Positions 31,792 through 39,942 of a stretch of DNA of 40,077 nucleotides are shown here, piece by piece (position 1 is the first letter of the stretch; each line of letters starts with the position of its first letter). The position numbers and the translations under genes were made by a program. The stretch lies in assembly GCA_000442015.1 (NCBI GenBank), contig KE560700.1:1-40077 (forward strand), given 5' to 3'. This DNA comes from Rozella allomycis CSF55. Its lineage: Eukaryota; Rozellomycota. The notes beneath the pieces were generated by a model. The model saw only the letters and a program-made list of their open reading frames with translations. It searched no databases and was not told the DNA's origin.

Positions 31792-32195
31792 ATGCCAAAC
31801 CACATAAATTTTAAGCGAAGAAATTTGAATAAAGAGCATAGACAAAGAAAAAAATCTCTGAAAAACTCAAGAAAACAAAAACCTTTAATCTCCTCCGTCG
31901 AAGTAGATGGTCAGAGTGTTCCTCTACCATTAAGTGTAATAAAGGCGCAAAAAAGGAATCCAAATGTCCCAACTGAAATGTCGAAAAAAACCATAAAGAG
32001 AATGCTCAGGAAAATGACATTACTAGTAAGGCTATTGAGTCTCATTTATAGAACAAATTGAACGGGCTTGGCGAAACAGATGTAGACATGATGATGAATG
32101 TGGAAGAGGGCAATGATGCCTTTGAAATTCAAAAGCCGATTGACCAGATAAATATCACCAAAAATGGAACAACTTTGGGATTTCCTTCATGCTGA
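31792..32195 (+). CDS. ALB1: ALB1-like 60S ribosome biogenesis protein
   Basis: Two exons (intron 32026-32051, 26 nt) give 125 residues. A strongly basic N terminus (FKRRNLNKEHRQRKKSLKNS) is followed by a second basic helix (SKKTIKRMLRKMTLLNKLNG), an acidic stretch (DVDMMMNVEEGNDAFE) and a C-terminal NGTTLGFP. Yeast Alb1 has the same order: basic N terminus, SKKRAKK helix, DMDID, and a TTLGGP end. Alb1 joins Arx1 on pre-60S particles during export. Overall identity is low, so the call rests on the order of motifs and the TTLG-P tail. It is convergent with the next gene with only ~30 bases between stops. Confidence 0.6.
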
Positions 32196-32225
32196 AAACA
32201 TTAATAAAACTGCATTAGCTATTTA

Positions 32226-33281
32226 TTAGTACTTTGCCGATGATGCCATAGAAGCCGAAGATGATCTGAGATTTTGGATCTCCTTCCTTAGATCATTTAT
32301 CAAACCCATGATTTCTTGATAGTTTTCTGCAACGCTCTGATCCATCAATCGCTTTAATTGTAACTTATCTCTTTGGTAATCCTTCATAAAGGTTTGAAAC
32401 GAATCTATGAAAGATATTATGTCAGCGGAAATCATATCATTATGGTTTCTAGTGGAATCTTTCATTACTTGATTGACCAAATTGTGTATTTGCCTCGGTA
32501 TTTCTGTGTTCATAATTTTTATTATTTCATTTTGGATTTGAAAACCGAAATCGTGCTCAAATTCCTTTATTTTATAATCGTATTGTTGAAAATGTATCTC
32601 TAATTCCGATTGTATCTGATGAACCAAGTCTTTACATTCTTTGACCACATTAGCAGTTATAATTCCAAGAAATTCTTTTGAATTAAGTATATCTTTCTTT
32701 AAATTTTCGGTCAGCAAAGTACTGCTAAACTTTTGATTTTCTACCTGAGAATTTATGAATTCCAACTTTGTCAAAAATTCATCGAACCTGCTTTCAAAAG
32801 TAATTAATTTAGTTTCCAGCTTGTTGCATTTAGCTTCATGAGTCTTTATGGTAGAAAAATAATCCAATCGCTCCGAGGAAATTTGATGTTTTATCGTGGA
32901 AATTTCTTGATTTACAAATGATAAAATTTCATCTCTTAATAAAATATCATCTCTCTGAGAGAGCTGTGCCAATTGATTCTGATGGGTTGAAATTTCTGTA
33001 ACTTTTCCCTCCATGTCACTAATCGAATTTTTAAGGTCATCAATGGAATTTTTTAATGAAGAAATCATTATTTCGAAATCTTTCTGGGTGCTTTCACGAG
33101 AAATGGAAATTCTCGCATTCAGGCTGGCATTATTTTGATTCAACGCGATAATTGGTTCAGTTAAAGTGCTTGGATGAGATTCATTAATCGATAATTTGCT
33201 ATCATGCTTGCCCTTATAATGTCCAACTTCGGTATGTGAAAGTATATCACCATTATTTTGGCGATAAATCATTCCTCTCAT
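32226..33281 (-). CDS. Coiled-coil protein, family not recognised
   Basis: Intronless, 351 residues, ATG at 33281. After a polar ~50-residue N terminus almost the entire protein is predicted-looking coiled coil, with repeated heptads (FEIMISSLKNSIDDLKNSIS, NQLAQLSQRDDILLRDEI, NYQEIMGLINDLRKEIQNL). It ends in a Ser/Ala-rich tail. The arrangement is reminiscent of FAM81-type axonemal or synaptic coiled-coil proteins, but I see no diagnostic motif. Given the flagellar coiled-coil genes upstream on the same strand, a cytoskeletal or flagellar role is possible; that is inference only. Confidence 0.6.
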   Translation of the reverse strand: MRGMIYRQNNGDILSHTEVGHYKGKHDSKLSINESHPSTLTEPIIALNQNNASLNARISISRESTQKDFEIMISSLKNSIDDLKNSISDMEGKVTEISTHQNQLAQLSQRDDILLRDEILSFVNQEISTIKHQISSERLDYFSTIKTHEAKCNKLETKLITFESRFDEFLTKLEFINSQVENQKFSSTLLTENLKKDILNSKEFLGIITANVVKECKDLVHQIQSELEIHFQQYDYKIKEFEHDFGFQIQNEIIKIMNTEIPRQIHNLVNQVMKDSTRNHNDMISADIISFIDSFQTFMKDYQRDKLQLKRLMDQSVAENYQEIMGLINDLRKEIQNLRSSSASMASSAKY

Positions 33282-33451
33282 TTTGTTACCAAGCTACGAA
33301 AAAATCCTCATTAAAAATTCAATCTTCAATCTTTAACATTTATTGTATTTTGCATTTCGTTTAAGCCCATTGAAGGTTATGAAAGCGTTTCCAGAGGTAA
33401 CTTGTGTATGTTGATAAAGAGCCGATTCTTTACTATTGACTATTTAGTGAC

Positions 33452-34213
33452 TTACCCGTTATGAGCACCAAGACTTACCGAAAGCAGCTTTAAATAAGAG
33501 AGAAGCTTAATGAAGAAATATATTCTCGTTATTAATGCCATCCATTTCAAATATCGCGAGGATTTACCAAAATTTACGAAAAATCCGTTGAATAGTGAAT
33601 TATTCACAACCGACAAACTTATTAAAGCAAGGAATACGTCGAAGATCATATCATACTTAACTTTGCTACTGTAAAGCAACATTAAGGACTCATGTTGTTT
33701 TTTCAAGGCGTCTTTATGCTGCTTTAGCTCTTCCCTGTACAATTTAGATGAATATTAAGCAATTACATCATTCAAAGCTTCATTAAGCCTGTTTTCGATT
33801 GATTTTACAGTATTTTCTAGTTCATTCGATATAAATTTCTGATTAATTAATGACTTTTTCAATTTAGTTATTGAATTCTGAAGCTGTAGTATGTATTGCC
33901 GTTGTTCATGAAGTCTCTCCTGCGTATTTTGCAGTTTCGTTCTTTCCCTTTGTAATATTATCAATTTATTAAGAGAAATATCTTTTACTTGGATATGTCT
34001 ATTCTTTACGTAATTAAAGAGGCTTATCATAGAATTGAATGAGTGCATTTTAATGCTCACATTATTTATATGCTTTTGATACTCGAAAAAAGAATTAAAA
34101 TGTGTGACAAGACCTCTCATATCATATTGATTTTCTTCACCAAGTGTAGATTCCCCAATAACAATTTGCATATCTTCCTTTTTCACCACATTGACCGCTA
34201 ATTCATTCCTCAT
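33452..34213 (-). CDS. Coiled-coil protein with C-terminal membrane segments
   Basis: The first exon (34213 to ~33767) encodes a helical protein with a clear coiled coil (LQNTQERLHEQRQYILQLQN, ITKLKKSLINQKFISNELEN). The second continues the coil (LKQHKDALKKQHESLMLLYS). It ends in a hydrophobic region of one or two membrane spans (MIFDVFLALISLSVVNNSLF and IYFFIKLLSYLKLLSV). Joining them needs a GT-AG intron of about 39 nt, longer than others here; a 32-nt alternative gives the wrong frame. Roughly 240 residues. The layout suggests a tail-anchored tether at an organelle or the nuclear envelope. No family was recognised. Confidence 0.5.
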
Positions 34214-34426
34214 TTAAATTAATGGCTCCTATCAACGATGCCCAATCGGAATTAATGTGCTTTTTTAAAGAAAAACAGAATACTTGAATAGTATCATTGT
34301 GTATTTAAATTTAATTCTAGTTGATCAACCGCTGTAGTAACTTGATTTGCCGCGTAAAAATATAAAATATAGAACGGTAGCAAAAACAATACTATGAAAT
34401 GATTATGCATGCATGATGCAATAATT

Positions 34427-34862
34427 TTATTTTCTTTCTTCCACCTACATAAAACCATATTAGTTAAAATACCATAATTATATGATAACCAAAACTTTGT
34501 CTTTACTGGCGGATCTGTAACAATCGGTTGGTCGCAAGTGCTTGATGGTAAAAGAAATGCAGCATCTATTTAATAATAATTGTAAATTTAGATACCTTGA
34601 AAAGGCCCAACCATGGAGCCTCTAGACATCCATCCAAGAGAACCTCCACTTCGAGCCTTGTCTTCAGAGTAAATTTCAGCAACCTTGGCAAAGTTCATTT
34701 TCGCAACTTTTATTTTGTCGAGTGCCTCCATAGCTTTAGCTGATATGACGAGGTTTTTTAATTGTTACAATGTTTTTCACAAAGTATATGTCGTAACTTT
34801 AAGCTGTTTGCAGGTTTTAAGGCTGTGTTTGAACTAGATTCACCTTTGTTCTTTTTCGCCAT
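34427..34862 (-). CDS. PIN4: Parvulin-type peptidyl-prolyl isomerase PIN4 (frame break)
   Basis: Small parvulin (Par14/Par17) that isomerises prolyl bonds and associates with pre-ribosomes. Introns of 29, 30 and 28 nt. Blocks seen are a basic leader [71 protein letters not shown] and TDPPVKTKF, then YHIIM and VEERK. Summed exon length is one base over a multiple of three. The surplus base is in the run of four T within the KTKFGYH codons near 34500. The remaining sequence is perfectly conserved, so a sequencing error is more likely than a pseudogene. The start at 34862 is secure. It is divergent from CCT8 with ~180 bases between ATGs. Confidence 0.9.
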
Positions 34863-35045
34863 GAAAATTCGAGAATATAGATACCAATGAGAATAAAACT
34901 ATTTTGAATTTTGAACATGGTATAAAATTTCAAACTACAATTAAAAAATTATAGGAACTGTTTTTATCGAGAATTAAAAGTAAAGTGAATAGGATGCTGG
35001 AATTTCCTAATAGAACATTTAGGAAAAATCCACCCTTGTATAGGA

Positions 35046-36530
35046 ATGGCATTAAAGTTTAAAAAGACTGGACTACCAACGTTATTAGCTGAAGGTACCA
35101 AAGTAAGAGTATGAAAAGAGTTAAGACAGCATTTACAAGGACCTGAGGAGACCACATATAGGAACATTGAAGCGTGCCAGAACCTATCGAAGATTACATG
35201 TAGTTCCATGGGCCCAAATGGTAAAAGGTGTAGTATTTGTGAATTAGGTCGCAATAAGATGATAATAAACCATCTTGAAAAGTTGTTTGTAACAAATGAT
35301 GCTGCGACTATTTTGAAAGAGCTTGAGGTGTTTCATCCTGCGGCAAAGTTGTTGGTGATGGCGTCTCAGCAACAAGAGTCTGAGGTAATAATGTGTAGGG
35401 GAAAAGATAGATGGGAGATGGTACAAACTTTGTGGTAGCTGTTGCTGGTGAATTGCTAGGCAAGGCAGAAGAAATGCTACGCATGGGACTTCCATTAGCA
35501 GAGATCATAGAAGGATATGAGTTGGCTGTGAAGGAAGCTGAAGAGATGGCGGAGAGTAAAATGAAATAGTGGAATGAATAGGATTTGTTGTTGATCAAGT
35601 GAGCGATATGAAGGACAAGAAACAATTGATGAAGATTATTAAGGGTGTTATATCTGCTAAACAATATGGAAATGAAGATTTTTTGGGTGACATTGTGGCT
35701 GATGCGTGTTTGAGTGTGATGCCGAAGAATGAAAAATATTTTAATGTTGACAATGTGAGAGTTGTGAAAATACTTGGAGGAAGTCATTTTGATACCAAGA
35801 TGGTCAAGGGGATGGTTTTTCATAGAGAGCCAGAAGGCATTGTGACCAGGGCAGAGAAAGCGAAGGTGGCGATTTTCACGTGTGCGATAGATATTGGAAG
35901 AACAGAAACGAAGGGGACTGTTTTAATTAAGGATGCGAAGGAGATGTTGAGCTACAGCAAAGGNGAGAGCAGAGAAGGCGAAGGTTGCGATTTTCACGTG
36001 TGCGATAGACATTGGAAGAACAGAAACGAAAGGGACTGTTTTAATTAAGGATGCGAAGGAGATGTTGAGCTACAGCAAAGGAGAGGAGAGTAGATTGGAG
36101 AATGAGATTAAGGGATTGGCAGACGCTGGGATTAAAGTGTTGGTGACTGGAAGTGCTGTGAGTGATTTGGCGTTGCATTTTATTAATCGTTATGGGATGA
36201 TGGTGTTGAAGATTTTATCAAAGTTTGAGTTGCGTAGATTGTGCCGTGTTACTGGAGCAACTGTTCTAGCACGTGTTGGAGTGCCAATGGCTGAAGAGAT
36301 TGGATTTTGTGATGTTGTAGAGACTGTTGAGATTGGAAGTGATAGATGCACCGTGTTTAGACAAGAAGGGGAGAGTTCCAAGACAGTTAGTATTGTGGTT
36401 CGTGGAGGCACTGTGAATTATTTGGATGACATTGAGAGATCTATTGATGATGCGGTGAACAATGTGAAATCTATTGCACAGGTGCAGTTAGCAATATCGC
36501 CTTTAGAAACACGAGAATAGATTTCGGGAT
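35046..36530 (+). CDS. CCT8: Chaperonin CCT subunit theta, 5' part
   Basis: Subunit of the TRiC/CCT ring that folds actin and tubulin. It begins MALKFKKTGLPTLLAEGTK and continues through 27-, 27-, 26- and 26-nt introns: GPEETTYRNIEACQNLS, RNKMIINHLEKLFVTNDAAT, HPAAKLLVMASQQQESE, MGDGTNFVVAVAGELL, GLPLAEIIEGYELA, KYFNVDNVRVVKILGG and the apical domain DIGRTETKGTVLIKDAKEML. It reaches RRLCRVTGATVLARVGVP and VRGGTVNYLDDIERSIDDAV. GDGTN is the ATPase motif. An N at 35964 separates two ~115-bp near-identical copies that break the apical domain; this is likely an assembly join. After NNVKSIAQ (~36480) the sequence becomes error-rich, then reaches another N at 36669. The equatorial C terminus is found at 37689-38087. 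Confidence 0.9.
35850..36080. repeat. Tandem near-duplicate around an N (CCT8)
   Basis: Two ~115-bp copies with a few substitutions flank the N at 35964. Both run from AGAGAA(A/G)GCGAAGGT to GAGCTACAGCAAAGG. They encode the same CCT8 apical-domain peptide, so real CCT8 should contain it once. The structure matches that at position 574. Confidence 0.85.
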
Positions 36531-36669
36531 TGAAGCAATTATTCAGCATCAGTCATTAAGTTTGGAGAAGCGTTGCAAATAATCCCGCGTACTCTAGTTG
36601 AGAATGCAGGGTTTTATCCAACAGCTGAGATTGCCAATCTGTTTGCGCTTCATGAACAAGGCAGCGCAN

Positions 36670-37377
36670 TCCGCTGGCTTGCTCATGTCTAAAAATAGAA
36701 ACACAAAATCTTTACTTAACTTTGAGAGCTGCGTCTGTTTCCAATCTTAAAGCATCTAATTTAATCGCAAGAGAATCAAAAATCTTCTCTTTCGCTGCAT
36801 CAACTTGGCTTAAAAATTCCTTCTTCAACGCTCAATTTGCGCTGCCTTGTTCATGAAGTACAAACAGATTGGCAATCTCTGCTGTTGAATCAAACCCTGC
36901 ATTCTCAACCTGAGTGCGCGGGATTTTTTGCAACGCTCCAAACTTTATCACTGAATATTGCATCAATCCTGGAATCTTTTCTTCATGTGCTAAAAGCGAT
37001 TTTGCTAATCAAATCTCAAAGGCACCTGCACCAGCCACCAATCTATTATCTTTTGCAATAGATTTCACATTGTTGACTGCTCATCAATAGATATCACAGT
37101 GTCATCCAAATAACTCACAGTGAATACTACCTGTCTTGGAACTCTCTCNATCGGACTATCCTCTCCTGTCTAAACACTTTGCATCTATCATGCCTATCTC
37201 AACAGTCTCTACAACATCACAAAATCCAATCTCTTCAGCCTACTGGCACTCCAATACGTGCTAGAACAGTTGCTCCAGTAACCCGGCACAATCAACGCAG
37301 CACAAACTTTGATAAAATCTTCAACACCATCATCCCATAACGATTAATAAAATGCAACGCCAAATCACTTTTAAAAT
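36670..37377 (-). pseudogene. Inverted, degenerate copy of CCT8 C-terminal half
   Basis: Reading the minus strand gives CCT8 sequence from the equivalent of LHFINRYGMMVLKILSKF through RRLCRVTGATV-like, VNNVKSIAKDNRLVAGAGAF, EEKIPGLMQYSVIKFG, NAGFDSTAEIANLFVLHEQ and AAKEKIFDSLAIKLDALRL. It carries many stops and small indels. It is broken by an N at 37149 and bounded on the left by an N at 36669. It contains the GAGA stretch missing from the plus-strand copy. It is therefore either a real inverted paralogue in decay or a wrongly oriented low-quality contig. Confidence 0.8.
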
Positions 37378-37396
37378 GTAAAGCATTTCAATTAAT

Positions 37397-37687
37397 TTAT
37401 TTAATATCGACAGGGAGTTCTAGGACATATTGTTTCAACTCTTGAATTTCTTGAACAGATGAGTTGCCACTCTTCCCGACGAAAACTTGTTTTTTGAAGG
37501 ACCTAAATTGATGTGTTGGAACTACAAAGAAAAGTTTTGGCTCCTTTTGTTGGTTTTTAAATAGCTTGCAAATCTTCTGTAACACTTGAATACCGCGAAT
37601 AGGATGTTCACTCTCGACTGTAAATTGAAACATTCCTTGTGGACTGATTGCATCAATAGCAGGGAATGTATCATCATCTGATGTTTC
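37397..37687 (-). pseudogene. Crinkler (CRN)-like C-terminal fragment
   Basis: Minus-strand open frame of ~97 residues ending at TAA 37397-37399. It contains SPQGMFQFTVESEHPIRGIQ, LQKICKLFKNQQKEPKLFFV, VPTHQFRSFKKQVFVG and ELKQYVLELPVDIK. The pattern FQ-TV---HPI, LFFVVP---F-SFKKQ and YVLEL resembles the C-terminal end of many fungal and oomycete Crinkler/RHS-type host-directed proteins. Its 5' side is cut by the N at 37688, directly against CCT8 sequence on the other strand, so the gene is truncated here. Whether a complete copy exists elsewhere cannot be seen. The family call rests on the motif pattern only. Confidence 0.5.
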
Positions 37688-37688
37688 N

Positions 37689-38087
37689 TTAGCAAGATCT
37701 CTTTTAGCACATGGAGAAAAGATTCCGGGATTGAAGCAATATTCAGTGATAAAGTTTGGAGAAGCGTTGCAAATAATCCCGCGCACTCTAGTTGAGAATG
37801 CAGGGTTTGATTCAACAGCTGAGATTGCCAATCTGTTTGCGCTTCATGAACAAGGCAGCGCAACGTTGGGATTTAACGTTGAAGAAGGCGGCCAAATTGA
37901 TGCAGCAGAAGAGAAAATTTTTGATTCTCTTGCGATTAAATTGAATGCTTTAAGATTGGCAACAGACGCAGCTCTCAATGTTCTTCGTGTTGATCAAGTA
38001 AAGATTTTGTGTTTCTATTTTTAGATTATCATGAGCAAGCCAGCGGGAGGTCCAAAGCCACGCAAGCCAATTGCGAATGATGAAGAT
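37689..38087 (+). CDS. CCT8: Chaperonin CCT theta, C-terminal part
   Basis: High-quality CCT8 C terminus: LLAHGEKIPGLKQYSVIKFG, EALQIIPRTLVENAGFDSTA, EIANLFALHEQGSATLGFNV, KIFDSLAIKLNALRLATDAA and LNVLRVDQ. A 27-nt intron (~38001-38027) then leads to the last exon, IIMSKPAGGPKPRKPIANDE. The IMAKPAGGPKP-type tail is diagnostic of the theta subunit. It starts right after the N at 37688 and is separated from the 5' part by ~1.15 kb of inverted copy and Crinkler-like sequence. The simplest reading is a single CCT8 gene whose middle is misassembled. Confidence 0.9.
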
Positions 38088-38149
38088 TAATTTGTGATAA
38101 AATATCTTTAAGTCTATTTTTAGTTTTTTAAATCTATTTGTAATTGGTT

Positions 38150-39667
38150 TTAAATCCTTTGAATCTTTTTTATTAAATTTTCTAAATCTTTTTGTTGAAA
38201 ATGAAAATCATTTGAATCAACAGCGATTTGCTCTTTTAAAGAATTGATTCTATTTTTAGCCAAAAATTTTTCTTGCTTGAAAAAATCTTTCAAAGCCTTT
38301 TTTAATTAATTTAAAATTTTACTTGCCGCTTTTCTTTATCTTCAATTCTCTTCTTCTCTTCCAATAGATTCTTTTCTTCAATTAAGACATCGTATTGGTC
38401 TTTATAGAATTTATTTAATTCTTCTCTTTTCATCTCCATTTCTCTTTTAATTTGCTTTTCTTTTTCTCTTTCTTTTCTCTCTTTTTCTATTCTAATTTCT
38501 CTTTCACTCTTTATCATTTCTTTAATTAATTCTTCTACAATCTCTTAAATTATAATATTAATTTTACTTTATCTTCATTGTTTTGTCTTTTCAGTTTCGC
38601 TCTGTTGACTTGGTGTTTAATTTGCTCATAATAATTCACCATCTTAACCAACCCCCTCTCTCGCTCTTTTTGACTCGTTCTTGTTGTCCTCAGTGCATCC
38701 TCTACCCTCTTTTGTCTCTCGTAATTCAAATAATGCGTAAATTCTTTCTTTATCAAATTACTCGCCTTGACAAAATCTCTTTCTTCCCTTTCTTCATTAA
38801 TCTTTTCCCTTTTCTTTTTAATCCCTCATTCAACCAACTTTTAATCATTTTACCTCTCAAGGCATTATTCTTTATTTGTTGTTCAACATGCTCTGGAATT
38901 CTCATCCCAGGAAATGTTTCATTCACAAACTGTTTCAATCCATACAAAGGGTCAATTAATTCCATATTTTCATCATTTTCATTCGTTTCATATCTCTCTC
39001 CCTTGGCATCGGTACATACATTCAGCTCTGGGTACTTTATGGCCCTTCTCTTGGCTTGTTCCTTTAAATATCCATTCTGTCTCTTTTGCATCTGATACCT
39101 CATTTTAAAGGGTGAAAATTGGATCTTGTTTTTTGGTGAAAATTGAACCTTCTTATTCTTAGGATACTTCTTATTAGCCTTGTCAAACTTTCTCTTATAT
39201 TCTTCTTCTTCTTTGACCTTTTCATTCTCCTTTGCTTTTTTATTACTCTTCTTTGGTTCTTTTATTTCAGTTTTGCTCTCTCTAGGATCCTGTAGATTGC
39301 TTAAAAAGTAGGAATCAGATTCATCGCCAGTTTCACTCCCTCCACCATTAACAGCACTAGGCGCAAACGATACCTTTTTTCTATCAAAAACTTTGAAAGA
39401 AAATAACACATATAATATTTCTATTATATCATTAACCGCTTGGATCTTTCTTTCCATTAAATCTTCGCTCTTTATATGACCCAATGAAATTCCTAGTGCT
39501 TCTTCTAGATGTTTCAACATGTCCTCAACATTATCAGAATAATAGTCAGGGAAAAGTTGATAATATATCTCTAATATGTCTTTCATTGTCATTTCTTCAA
39601 ATGAATTGACCTAGTCACTTTAAACTAATACTGGTACCTCTCGCTTTATCAAGAATTTTTTTCTCAT
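38150..39667 (-). CDS. CEP95-like basal-body protein (one frame break)
   Basis: Introns of 27 nt (~39602-39628), 26 nt (~38546-38571) and 26 nt (~38305-38330). The N-terminal domain reads FEEMTMKDILEIYYQLFPD, then DMLKHLEEALGISLGHIKSE and IIEILYVLF. This resembles the divergent calponin-homology-type domain of centrosomal CEP95 (CCDC45), where a similar ISLSHI-GE block occurs. A Lys/Glu-rich linker follows, then a coiled-coil tail (RQKRVEDALRTTRTSQKERE, IRIEKERKEREKEKQIKRE, ALKDFFKQEKFLAKNRINSL) ending at 38150. Total exon length is not a multiple of three. The frame changes near 38815-38825 within AAAAAG/AAAAGGG runs, with open sequence on both sides. CEP95 homology is moderate; another basal-body or CH-coiled-coil protein is possible. 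Confidence 0.55.
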
Positions 39668-39714
39668 TATATTTATATAATTAATGCAATCTTAAAACGG
39701 TAAAATTAGTCCAT

Positions 39715-39942
39715 ATGATTACCTTCAATCATCTAATTCAGAAAATGGCCAAAAACAAAATAATCTATTTTTCAGCTCTATTCCCTAGCTCAAAAGAAGA
39801 TATGAAAAAATTGATAAATGGATTTCGATTGCATGGTAATGCTAGTAACTGTAATACAAAATTTATTAAATCTTTCATTTTCCCTCTTCGAATTCAAGAA
39901 CAAGTCACGCATTGCTCGTTAAATCGGACGGGGAGTTTATAG
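39715..39942 (+). CDS. Short hypothetical ORF near the window end
   Basis: A 75-codon frame opening MITFNHLIQKMAKNKIIYFS and ending inside the first copy of the repeat at ~39897-39931. No family was recognised. It may be an exon of a gene continuing past the window, or chance. It is divergent from the CEP95-like gene, whose start lies only ~50 bases away. The in-frame ATG at ~39745 (MAKNKIIYF) is an alternative start. Confidence 0.3.
   Translation: MITFNHLIQKMAKNKIIYFSALFPSSKEDMKKLINGFRLHGNASNCNTKFIKSFIFPLRIQEQVTHCSLNRTGSL

Noticed and set aside
36670-38087. A second functional CCT8 paralogue
   Set aside because: The inverted copy is full of stops and bounded by Ns, while the C-terminal copy completes the 5' part; one gene with assembly disruption explains both.
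38583-39095. Plus-strand hydrophobic ORF (170 codons)
   Set aside because: It is the antisense of the Lys/Glu-rich CEP95-like coding sequence and has no independent support.
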